Below, piece by piece: positions 34,100 through 46,600 of a stretch of DNA of 64,000 nucleotides. The DNA lies in contig NC_134281.1 of NCBI RefSeq assembly GCF_949628215.1, forward strand, positions 11,542,501-11,606,500, given 5' to 3'. The notes under the pieces are model-generated. The model saw only the letters and a list, made by a program, of their open reading frames with translations. It was not told where the DNA came from and did not search any database. Source of the stretch: Phalacrocorax aristotelis (Eukaryota > Chordata > Aves > Suliformes > Phalacrocoracidae). How positions within the stretch are numbered: position 1 is the stretch's first letter; each line of letters begins with the position of its first letter. A program made the translations under genes and the position numbers.

Positions 34100-37000
34100 G
34101 CACTTCCAGGTACAGCCTAAATTTGCCACCTGAGAGATGAAAGCCAGCGCTCTCACACCTACCAGGTGTGGGTGCCAGCTACTCGTAGTTGTGCCAACGG
34201 GAGAGACATTCAAATACGCTAACGGGCATTTATCTTAATACTGATCAATTCTCAGTGCTTCATCCAGACCATGGTGGAAGCCAGTTTCTTTCTCTGACCA
34301 CAGTACTAAATAAACCTTAGTGCCTGCCATTCAAGAATATCGTCTTTCTGAGAGTACGATTAAAGCAGCGACATCCCCCTGCTGCGCTTGTGTCTTGGAG
34401 AAGGGGAAATGGTCGCTGTGGCACGGCGCTCTCAGCTGGTGCCCGCAGAACCAGCTACCTGTAAGAGAACAGGAACATCTAGAGAGGATTCTCCGTCTTT
34501 GAGAAGGAACATCCGTCTCCAGAGTGTCTGACAAGCTGGTCATGGAATCAGGCAGAGACTGGAAGAAACTTTGAAGGATCATGAGAAATAAATAAGTCTT
34601 CCCCGCAACAGGGAATTTCATAATAAAACCTGTTTTGTGCAAATTTAAATGCACAGAACCCTGTCGTAGTAATGGGCTTTGCCACAGGAGAGGGGCATGG
34701 ACGGAGAGAAGGGGAGCCATGCCTAAACCAGTGAGGGGCCTTCCATGCGTGTCCGCAGGGGAGGAGGATGCCAATATCGAGAACACCAAGGACAGACGGA
34801 TGGAGAGAGAGGGGCACTACCAGCTTTCTGCCCTCACTGCACCTGCGCTGGGCCATGTCTCCTGTCCTGCTGCGCAAGGACAGGCTCAAGATGTTAAATA
34901 AGTCAATCACCTATGTTTAGCTCTATTTTAAAGTCTTGATTATTGCTCTAATAAAAGCAGACTTTCACAGATACACTCAGAGAAAGCAGATAATTTCCAA
35001 CACCCAGGAGCACTGCTGAGAAGCAAAGAGGATGAGGAGCCCATGTATCCCACGGCCCAGGTCAGCCACGGGGGCAGAGGCCATGCTCTCAGCAGACACA
35101 CCTGGAGACCTGTCACTACAATTCCAGGAGGGCCACCAAGTCCTCCTCCCTTTGCCAATGTGAGGTGGCTCTGGAATTAAGCCCCAAGCTGCCCTGTCCT
35201 GGGAAAGTACAGAGAGAATTCTACAAAAATAGGGGCAGATGTTAACAGCCTGCAGAGCCACAAATCCCGAACAGAGCCTGTGGCTCCTGGCAGATACTCA
35301 GCAAGGTGGAGAGGCCACAGACTTGCTGCCTGGGGCAGAAAGTCCATCCATCAACACACAAGGGGACAGTGCTACTCTGCCGCTATACCTGCACCTGCCT
35401 CAAACCAAGGAATCGCCTCTTGTGGTTCCTAAGGGAATGGGCTTTACTAATGTGCATTGTATCTGCTTTTTTCCCATCTGCCAGCCCCTTCCTCCACCCA
35501 GCTTTTTGGGGGCTGATTTAATCAGATTTGATCGAGACAGAGGTTTCAGAGGTGCTGAGTCCCCATAAGTTTCATGGAGATGGACAGGCAGGAGCGAGAC
35601 CCAAACTGGAGCCCACCTGGAGGAATAGAGGCAAACTGCCCCTGCCTTTCTGCCTGGCACAGCCAGCTCGCTCGCCTGCAGCTCGGTACAGCAGGACAGG
35701 AGCAGGAGGTGGCACAGGGATGTTGGCTGTACTCTGGGCACACCACCTGGGCATACTGCTGAGAGAGGGTCACAGAAGAGAGCTGGCTTTCTAGGAAGAG
35801 AAGCCAGCATTAGCTTGTTGTTATATTGCTCAGAGAACAGTTTTGCAACTGTGCAGCACTCACGCAAAGCCACAGGGCTGATCTGATAGGCCTGGGATTA
35901 CTGCTATCTGCAACGTAAAGAGAGGCAGGGACATGAGTCTGCCCTGTGTTAGCTCTGGTCCCTCCCGGCCCCACAGTTGCAACCTCAGGGAAGTGACAGA
36001 GAAGTCAGACCTGTCTACTGCGCCCAGGCACGCAGGACATCAGCGTGGGATTAGCAGTGGGGGCTGAGAACGAGTAGGGCACCCTTATAAATAGGAATTT
36101 GCTCCCAGAAGGGCAGAGCACCTGGTTTGGAAGGCGCAGGAACTGAGAAGGGAGCAGCAAGGAGCTGCCCAGTGACAGCTGGCAACTAACTGTGCTTGTG
36201 CCTGCTCCAGCCTCTCCTTCCTCGTGCAAATCATTCCTGTTCACAGGACACCTGATGCTACTTGGGAACAACGCAGTTGTGCTTCATAGCTTCCTCGAGT
36301 TCACAGCTCACCAAATAACCCTTCTACGTGCCACAACAGGAGAGTTTGGGAAGTGAGACTGTGAACAAGGTGTAAGGCAAGCCTAACAGAAGGGCACACA
36401 GCTAAGCCTTGAACTGAGCTGTGGGGAGAAGGGAGCTGCTGTTACAACAACGGAGACATCTACGAGTTATCCCTGCAGACAAAGCAGTGGAGAAAACTTT
36501 GCTCCAGTGCTGACAGACGTTTGTCAGTAGAAGTGCACAGAGATACTTCTCCATGAAAAGCTTTGTCTCAAAGCCACAAAATTAAACATTCTCCTTTAGC
36601 ATTTAAATACATTAACTTTCTGAGGGTATTTACAAGTCCAGTTCAGAGCAGCAGAACAGCCAGACACCAGAGGAAGGGGAAGTGGCACAAGGCATTTGTT
36701 GTGCTTTTCCAAAGAGCAGGGCAACCTCTGGCCACAAGGAACCAGGAAGATGGATCCTGAGCTGGGTCAGTGGAGGCTGAGGCAGGGCAGGCAGCAATTC
36801 TCACATGCTGAATTTGTCCTGAGGGGAAGGGTGAGGGACTGCTGTCCGTTTATAGTAGGCCCCTGGGCAAGCACACATGCTGGTGAGCATGTTACATCCA
36901 AGCAGGTGTCACGCACGAGCTGTCAGAGACCAGAACACCGAGGAGCAAGAGACCTTCGCCATCGGACAGTCTCCTTTCTACATCCAACATCCAGAACCCG

Positions 37001-37540
37001 TGGGGACATTGCTGCATGGAAGTTTCTCAGGTGTGATACTGCAGGAGTGCTTGCTAGCTGGGGACAGAGGTTAGCACAGCTGTCAGCCTGGGGAGAATTT
37101 CCTGTGTCCCCGCTGAAGTGAGTGGCTGCAGCCAGGGAGTCTGCGGCACTGGCAAGGGCATCCATTCAAGGCCAAGGACTCCACAGACACAGTGCTTGCT
37201 GTTGTCACCTGGCTCTTCAACAACGTTGTTTGGAAACTTGGCACATTCACATAACATCTGTGGAAAGGAGCCGTGTGGTCCTTCTGACAGTCTGCCAGAG
37301 GAAAACCAAAGTCTGGGGTTTTTTTTTTGTTGTTTGTTTTGCTTTTAAAAAGAAAAAACGGTAAAAAAATATTCTCTGAGATGCAAGGACGCTTGTACTT
37401 TGTACTGCCTTGGCCACCCCTGTTCATGTCACCTGTGGGTTCCTTGGAGAGTCTGGTTCCAATGGCAGCAGGACACCCTGTGTAGAGCTAGGACGAGCAC
37501 TGTCCCTGTTCGCCAGGGGAGAGCAGTTTGTCTGTGCCTG

Positions 37541-37645
37541 TCACAAATCTGTGACTTTATTCTCTACAGCTGCTGCAATCTGTTGTAGTCTGTATCCGAG
37601 CTGCATCTTCTGTGCCGTTGGGTCTTCTTCCAAGGCAGTAATGAT
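37541..37645 (-). CDS. PLXNB1: PLXNB1 last coding exon with PDZ-ligand C-terminus
   Basis: Exon of 105 bp (34 residues plus TGA) encoding [20 protein letters not shown] and [14 protein letters not shown]. The final VTDL is the class I PDZ ligand by which B plexins bind PDZ-RhoGEF and LARG. The stop codon is the complement of 37,541-37,543. Confidence 0.98.
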   Translation of the reverse strand: MITALEEDPTAQKMQLGYRLQQIAAAVENKVTDL

Positions 37646-40600
37646 CTGCAATGAGACAGAGCTCACCGGCAGCCCTTCTCCAGCACACAACACTGCCAGC
37701 CAGCTCACCGCCATGCACAGTGGGGATCCCCGAGCTGGAATCCAGCATGCTCAAGACTAGAGTGGGTATGTAGTAATTAATCTCAAATTAACCACAAAAT
37801 AAGTATTCTAGATTCGTCCTAATAATTTATAAACTTTATAGTGCAAAAAAACCTTCTCACCTGAAAATGATATCTTCAGTAAATGAACCTGAACTAACTG
37901 CATTTCTTTTTAGGTGGAGCATTTGGATACCAGAGTCAAAAAAAAAAAAGAAGCGTACATGAAATCCCAACAGCCACCAAGTTAGAGATAAGTTCTTTTT
38001 TATGATTTCCTCCCTCCCTCTTTGATAAGAATAAAGCAAACTTATGACATGGAAGTTATGCATGCCAATGAAACAGATCGCAGCATTGTAATAGTCTGGC
38101 TGCTCTTAATTATTAATCTTTGGAGGTTTTCTGATTGGATGGTAAAAGGAGAAGGCATGTTCATACCTGCTGGAAACACACACTCACCTGGTCATAGTAT
38201 TTATTGATGTATTTGTACAATTCGTGTAGAGCCACCAGGGAATTGAGGTCACCTGAGTAATTCTGAATAAAAGAGGAAGTTAGACAAAACCTTGAGACAC
38301 CTAACCATTGTTCTTTTAAGTTCTGCATCCTCACAACTCATTAGGAAACGTGCCTGTTGCACAAAGCTACAGGAAAGGAATTCACCAACGGTTCCTAGCA
38401 ACGGAAAAATCACACGTACTCCTTGCCCTGAAAACCTGACTACACTTTTCAGCACTAGCTGGGCAGACCCTCACCCTCCCAGTGGTGCCACAAAGCAGAG
38501 CAGCCACTGGGAACGGTCAGTACATCTGAGCAGAACTGAATGCTCAGCTGGACTATCTCATCTTTGCATTACTAATGTTCTCTCGGATGCACAGGTGAGG
38601 GGTCAGGGTGACTTCTGAAATAGTTTTATTTACCCGTGATAGCTCAGCCAGGGCAGAGTTCATCTCCTGGTCACTGGCAGAGATGGTCTGACGAATGTCC
38701 GCATAATACCTACGCAGTGGTACACAGACAATTAGCACATTGTTCCTCCCAGCCTCCTTCTTACCGCTTGAACTGCGACTCCTCACATTCACTGCTTACC
38801 TTTCCACCATCTGCTTGTAGCGAGGAATGTCCCGGGCATAGAGCAGCTTATTGATCGGAGAGTCCTTGAACATCCAAAACCAGAATTGATTACACAAAGC
38901 TCCTTCCTCATGCTGTGGACTAACCTTAGCAGGTAACACCATCACCGCTGTTTTCTGTCATTCATTCAGGATTGGGAACTTTTGTCCTCTGCATGGAGAG
39001 GCACTTAAAATACCAGGCTCCCTTCTAGTAACGCAGTCTGAGGAACCATGAGATGTGTGGGTGAAAGGACCTCTGGGGTCCCTAGGCCCAAGTGAAGGCC
39101 TTTCACTTGGGAGCTGAGTGATCCCCAGCATGAGATCACATTGGCTATGGCTTTGCATAGCTGATTCCTGAAGACGTCCAGAGATCCACCCATCCCATCT
39201 CTGGTGGGATGTTCCACCCTTAGTACAGGGTGAGGCACGGTGGTAAAAAGTTTTTCTAGTGGCCAACCTCGATCTCCCAAGCTGCATCCTGTGACTTACA
39301 CTGCCACAGCCAGCTAAAGTTTAGCTCTGTCCCCCAAGTAGCTGAAGGCTGTAAATAAAGAGCACCCCTCAACAACTTCTGTACAGAAGTAGTATTTGTA
39401 TGCTAAACAAAGTCTCTTCTCTCTCCCCAGGAGTCCCCATTACTCTCTGGTGCTCCAGTGGCACATGGGAGCAAGGATGGGCCTGGCCGTCTCTCCCAGC
39501 AGTGCTACATAAGCATTATTGCCTTCCTGGTGCAGCACTGCTTGACTCTCTGTGCCAAGCACACTCCCTTCTCCCTCTGTACTTACCCGCCCTAACTTAT
39601 GGTCAGCTATCGTACAGGAGTCCATGAAGGTCTGCGCAATGACCAGGAGCACAGCATCTACGTTATCTGACGTCTGCACATCAAAAACAAACTGGGGATT
39701 CTTGATGATGTTGATCCAGAACCGCAGGGGCAGGCTGTGGAGAAGACGGAAACACACCAGGGTATCAGCAAAGGCAGCAGCTACGGTGCTGAAAGATATT
39801 CTGCACCTTTCAGCTTTGCCCTCCCAGCAAAACCAGCTTTTCTGCTGCCTTGCACTCCCATTTTGCTCCTCCTCAGTAGGCAAAGGTGGCTGTCGCTTTC
39901 AAGCGATCAGCTTAGTGCCTCCTCTGGGGCCCAGAGGAACACCATACCTGTTTGTCTTCCAGATATGGATGGTCTCAGGGTCTGCAATCCCATAGTGTAT
40001 TGCCTGCTCATCCAACAGGTCAAAGAAGTATTTGACCGCCAGAGGGACAGGGCGGTTGGTACTGAGGATCACCTGGAATAAGTCATCCACAAACTTCTGC
40101 AGAGTGCCCTGTGAAGAACCGAGCAGGACTGAGTCAGCATAGGCAGAGGAGAGTGGAGAGCCCCGGCCTCACGCAGGTGAGAGGTGACCCTCTGTGGGTC
40201 AGCAACCTCCCCTCCACTGCAGGGAACAGCAGCAGAGGAGAAGAGGCCCCAGTGGTTTATGGAATAGAGGCCAGGGAAAAGCTCATGAACAAAGTGAAAT
40301 GTAGGGGGGAGTCAGATGCACTTGGAACCACTGCAGGTAAAGGGCATTGCTACAGGGGAGAGAGCTTACAACAGGATGGAATGGCACTGAACTGTAGAGA
40401 CTGCACTGAACTGTAGAGACCTCCTAGCAGAGCGGGACTGCTGGCTGCCAGCAGCTGTATTCAGCCAGACAGAAACAAGAAGGGGTTTGCTCAGCAGCAA
40501 GAGGAAGTTCAGTAAATGTGAGAAGAGCACAAGCACTGCCTGGCAAAGTGCCTGGGCTGTCCCCTGAGGGATGGTACTACTCCAAGCAGGGCATTGCTGG

Positions 40601-43600
40601 GGAACCTGGATGCCAAAAGCTGATCCTTTCTTGAGAACAGAGCAGACACACAAGTTCCTGGGTCAATTTTTTAACAATGACACTGTAATAAGGCAAAAAG
40701 GAGAATGCGAGCAGGCATTATGCCTGATTTATGACGGCAGCTGAATCTGTGCATGGCTGGTATGTACTATTAACATCATCTTGCTGCAGCAGGTAACAGG
40801 TCAGTCGATCTTTTGGCCTTGGGTGGGTGAAAGGTGAGCAGACATGGCAGACCAGTGGACACTGCTGCCAAAGAAACTCTGCTGCAAAGCACAGGGTACC
40901 TGCTTTTTTCTGTGGGACACACAACAACAAACATGGGGTGGACACAGGGATAAAACCATTTCTTACTCTCCTAGCAGCTCTGCAAAATGTAACCCATTAG
41001 TAGAAGTCTGGCACTGCAGTGCTGGATCGGAAAGGAAACAACCAGCATGTACAGAAGCCCAGGTAAAGGCGCTCTTCATTGTCATACACATCCCTGCAAT
41101 CTGCCAGGGACATGAAGGAAGGCAAGATCCAGAGCACAACGCAATCTGCGCTTCTTCTCACCTTCATTGAGAGTAGACGTGTCAGATAGATCTCCGGGAT
41201 TGCCTTGGCTCGCTCCCGATCTCTTAAGCTCCCACGCCGATGCTTGGGAAGCTCTGGCTCTTCTGTTGGTTTTACCAGGTGCCAAAGTTTGATCCCACCT
41301 TCATCTGCATCCTCCAGCATTGGTGTTTCTAAAACAAGCAATTGTTTACAGATGAGTGTCAGTTCTCTTGGAGTAGAGCTTGGCCAGGTGAGCCCCAAGG
41401 AAGCAAGATTTCACAGTATGATAGAAACACAAATGGGAAGGAACCTCTGGAGGTCTCTATCCAGCCTTCTGCACAGAGTACAACTGTTGCTTGTACTACA
41501 GCAGGTTGCCTTTGTCCACCCAAAACCTTCAAGGTCTTGCAAACTTCCCCAGACAGAGATCCCCCACTACCCCAGTGCTCTGTTCCAGGGCTGCATCACC
41601 CTTTTGCTGAAGAGGGATTTTTTTGACATCCAATTTGAATCTGGTAAGCTGCAGCCTGTGGCTACTGTCCCTGGCACCACAGGAGTACCCATGGAGCTGT
41701 TTGCTCTGCCAGGCAGTAAGGTAACTGCCTGGTGACCCATCACCACCCTCAGGCCATGCTCAGCACCTGAGGGTATTAAGATCGTGCTCCACCCTAGGGA
41801 GTCAGAACTAGAGAATTGTCCTTATCCTGCATTTTCATGCTCAGTGTGGCTTTCCTCCGTTCTTACGCTCTTTTGCTTTTCTGTCATCTCGCCTGCCCAA
41901 GCTTTCAGTATTCTGACAATCCTATGAGGGTCCAAATTGTGTATCAGCCTTCTATAGCAGCATAAAGCTGGGGCTATGGCAAGAGACCTGTCTCCCTAAG
42001 TGACAAGTGCTATAAAATAATTTTATGAGAACAGGACATCAAACTCACTCTCTCCTGGGATGTAATCCTGATTCTCCCTATGGATGTGCTTGGTCAGGCG
42101 TGGGACCAGTGCTACTGTTGCTCCATCAGGCACCTGCACACAAGCAAAAATCAATGTTCAAAACAAATGGCATATTTCTCATCAGTGCAATGGGCAAGTG
42201 TTTGTAGACCGAAACAGACTCTACCATGACTAGAAACAGGGACAGGAACTGGGATTCTGGGGTACCATCACTGTCTTTCCTGATGGTGGGGGAATCTTAT
42301 TTGTACCAATTAAAAAACTGATGTGCAAAATACGATGAAGACTATAATACTCAGGGTCTGAGGTCAATCACATCTACAGCATGTTGCAGCAAGGTATGAC
42401 ATATTGGTGCAAGATATGACACGTTGGTGCAAAGTAGTTAAAAAACCTCCTCTTTCCATTCCTAGAAGCTACTGCGTAGATCAGTGCGCCATCACCTGCT
42501 AACCCATTTGGACTGGAACATTAACAGATCCAGCAGCATCACCTTCACTGCAACAGCCATCAGGCATGAACTTGGTGTCTCCTTCCAAGCCCTGCACCTC
42601 AGGTACAGGTTAAGAAGGGGGCTATGCTTGTGGAAGTCAGAGTGCAGGCCACAGCACTGGCTTAATTTGAACATGCTGCTGCAAGAAAGCTCCAACCTTT
42701 TGGCAGTGATCCGAGCAGGAGCCAGAGCCACAAATAGAGCATAGCAGTGTGGAAAAGACAAGAGGAGACACGAGGCAATGGTAGACTGAATTCTGACCTT
42801 GTAATGCTGAAGAGTATTCAGGCGTTTCCAAGTTCCTTGAACAACAGATGTCACATCCTCATCGGACAGTATCAGATGACCTGCCAGCCCCGATCTCCAC
42901 TCTACAGCCATTAAAACACAGAAAAATGAAAAGATAAACTCTTAAGTTGAGGCGTCTCTGAAGTCTGTTGTGCTTCAACCTGAACTAGTAGAACCCTATG
43001 CCAGAGAAGACTAATGCTCAAGCTACATTAGCATCATGGAAGGGCTGGGACTTCATCAGCCCAACACTCAGGGAATAGGAGAAGGGTCCCATGGACACAC
43101 TGTTATGGTGCACACATCCAAACCATCTGTGTACGTAACCCACCCAGGATTAATTTTCTGTACATAAATCCCTTGCATCTACTGGCACTGAGGTTTTTTT
43201 ACCCAGTTATCGAATAACAAAATCTTCTTCTGCAGCTTTTCAGAGACCGCTTCAGGTTTGACTGTCCTGAATAAAAGGGGGCATGATTTGCCAATTCAGT
43301 CTAACGACCACCTTGAAGGAAGAGGATTAACAGAAAAGTCTTTAATGTCAGATATTTTCTCCATTTTTAAAGGCACTGAGTCACATATCAGCCTTCTCTT
43401 CAACAAGCTGAATATGTTAGGCTCTTAACCCCTTTCAGGTTTGCCTTCCATCCCCAGGATAATTCAAAGTTCTTTGTACTTGTCTCTGTTATTTCCATAT
43501 TCCCCTGGAGAGTGAGCAGCAAAATCTGGTCCTAGTAGTAGCCCTGCCTCAGCTCACAGCACCTATGAGATCACTGCCTTACTTTGACCTGCCGTATCCC

Positions 43601-46600
43601 TTGTTACACACCCACTGATCCTGGTCAACCTTTATCCATGCTGTTTCACAGACAGCATAATCTGAGCAAGTACCTGTAACAACACAGAGTCCTGCAGCCT
43701 CCTAGAGCACAGGGAGAGACGGCCTGGCCACCCAGGTCTCTCATCTGACACTTGCAAAGTTCCTAGGAATTCTGTCAGATTGTGACTCTTCAAGTAGGTG
43801 ATTCAAACCACAAATATGTGCTTACAGTTCTTATTACCTGCTATTCCCCCAGTACCTGCTCATCTATAAATGTCACCACTATTCAGCAACAGCCAAAGAA
43901 TGAAGAAGAAGATAGAAAACTGAGTGGCTTCCCTCACAATGCAAGTTCTACCTTTCATTAACCACTGTGGGCAAAATCCTCCCTGACATACATCACTGCC
44001 ATTGACTTCGCTGGCAGGAAGAGCCAGTCTATGACTACAGCATCTCTGCCCTGCACTCAAATCATCCTCCTCTCCTACACATTCTCCATGCTTCCCCCCA
44101 CCCTCGTGCGCCCTTGCCCAAGCCATTGCCATGGTCCAAAGTCTGGCAAAGAACACCGTGAAATGGAAGGGAATGGACTCAACTGCTTCTTTCCCACCCC
44201 TACCTCTTGCTGTTAGCCTCTTTCCTGCATCATGCCCTGTTGAGTCCAGCCAGAGTGCAAGATCCTTGGTCAGTGACTCTGCACACTCAGCAGAGAATGA
44301 CAAACGTCATGCGTGCTGGGGTGCTGTGCACAGACAGCACACGACAACTCTGCCACTTCCTTACTGAGTTTTGGCACAAAGGAGTTCTGCTCACCGAGGT
44401 CCAGGGTGTCTGGGTCTGGTCGGTGACAGTATGGTGTCCCTTTGTAGATCTGATCTAGGATTTTCTCCTTCACCTGTGTTATGGTATCACAGTCTAGCAC
44501 TTTTGCAGAAATCCCTTGGGAGTCCTCTGCCCCTCCTGTAGCACCTCCTGCTTGTGTCAAAGCGTTTAAGGTCTGGGAAAGAAAAGAAAAGGTCGTAGCT
44601 ACTCAGCTGATAAGATTACATATGACATGTTTACAGCTTTGATAGTTGGCACGAAGGCAAGTTAACAGCTAGTCCTTTCACTGGGACAGTTTCAGAAAAG
44701 AAGACATCACAGATGTGTTTTCAGTTTAGTGTCAAAAGCTGGAAGCCAGTTCAACAGCATTGGAGAGGGGCTTTCATGTACTGTTAGAAATTTCATCCCC
44801 TTATTTCTAGACACAGAGCACAGCACATACACCAGATTGCTGTGGTGACGGCTCCTAAAAGCCTAGGGCAAAAGTACTCGATTTACCAAAGCTCTTGCTC
44901 ATCTGTGGAGTTGTGCTGCTGGAATAAGCCTGGCTCCCAGGAGACAGAGGCAGGGTGCTGCACTTCTGCTGTAGCAATAATAGGAGGAGAGACATTCAAC
45001 CCTGTCCCATCAGAGAGCCCAGAGAGAACAAAAGATTTGGTGCTTACCAGAGTCCGGTACTCGAGGTCCTCTCTTAAAAGGCGGTTGTCATTTAGGGTAT
45101 ATTTGGCTTTCCCTGTCACCCAGTCAACTGGCCCTTTGTCCACCTGGTGCTTGATTCCTCGAAACAGCATGTAAAGTGGCTCCCCAACAGAGTCCTGACG
45201 CAGAAAGGAAGGAGTTTCACCTCAGAGAAATTCAGCTTCCTCCTCCCAGCAGAGCCCAATGGCTTGGAAATATGGACACCCAAACAGAGAAGCAGGACTG
45301 AGGGTACAGCAGCTAAGCCAGAGCAGGCAGAGACAGAGCCTCTGCGGACAGCTCCTACTCCATGCATAAGGGAAGTGCACGGGCCAACTACCAGGCGGGC
45401 GCACAGGACGAAGGCATTGCTCTGCCTCTTGTCACTAATCTGAGAGACTGTCCTTGCCACCCCCTCTCCAGGGAAGGAACCAGATCAGAATCTGTGTCCT
45501 CCCCACACACAGACCAGCCTATGGCCAGTGTGTCTCAAGACAAAGGAGGTACACTGAACCCTCCATGATCCAGCAAAACATCCTGGAAACACTGAGTGGT
45601 GTTAGTGCTGATTGAAGCATACCTCTCCCCAGCAAACAGTCCAGGTCTGTCATTCCCCACCCTGAAATACAGGGCAGCTCTGGCGCTATTTCAGCTACGA
45701 GCAAGGCACAAAGGAAATCTGAGGCTGCCTCCCCTCTTTTGGCCCCTCTGCGCCACAAAGGGACAAAAAGCTTACCCTCACAAATGCATACAGGCAGATG
45801 GACATCCAGTTGGTTAACAGCTTCTCTACCACTGTCTCTGTCCTGAAAGAGAGCATGAGGTTGGTCACAGGGATATGGTGCACAGCAGGGAGGGATCTGG
45901 AGATAAAGATCACTCCAAAAGAGCATAACAAATGATGGATACAACATCAAGGGAGAGAAAAATTTAAAAAAGGACTTTAGAGACCGGTAAGGTTAATGCT
46001 TTCAGTACTACTTATTTGAGGCACTTCTCAGCCTGAAGGAGGCACCAAATTACAGGCAAGCAGGGGACAGAGGAAAGCCTCTGGTAGGTCTCAAACAAGG
46101 GAAATTTGTTCAGATCAGAAGGATGGGCCAGACAGGAGGCTAATGGGCATCCAGACACAGGAGATATTTCAGTTTCACTTCCAAACATGGCATGACTGTG
46201 AGCCCAGGGACCTCTAAACAGCAAGGAGAGATTAGCAGACCTGCAGAGCCCAAGTACCTGAACAAAAGGAGACAGTTAACGTACAGCAGCTTCAAAAGAA
46301 GAGGCATTTGGGGTGGGCAACTCCAGCTGCCTACTCTTCTCACACATTTCCTGCTATTTTCCCTGCCAATTGCTGACTGGGGAGATGGGTATCATTGTTA
46401 CTGTTTCCTCCCATTTGGTGTGTGTTGTCTGAACAGCTGCAGCCCGTGCCACGATGTTACCCTACCCAGAGGAGTTTCGGAGCTTGCCAGCTGGGCAGAA
46501 AGCAGTGGGACCATGACTGGCTTGCTCACCTCCGCAGCATCAGCTTGGGGTTCTTGGCCACATACTGCTCCACAAGGTCATTCAGGAGTGTTTTGAGGAT

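Larger units (their letters stand above)
33530..37540 (-). other. PLXNB1: Probable long 3' UTR of PLXNB1
   Basis: No coding signal was seen for 4 kb downstream of the PLXNB1 stop. The first clear minus-strand AATAAA signals after the stop are at 33,572-33,577 and 33,545-33,550. The stretch therefore probably is one long 3' UTR or, less likely, intergenic DNA after an unrecognised earlier poly(A) site. It contains a T-rich tract on the minus strand at 34,081-34,099 (A19 on the plus strand) and becomes AT-rich near its end. The extent is inferred from poly(A) signals only. Confidence 0.5.

Noticed and set aside
38958-39287. Suspected repeat in the PLXNB1 intron near 39.1 kb
   Set aside because: I could not match it convincingly to CR1 or any other family by eye.
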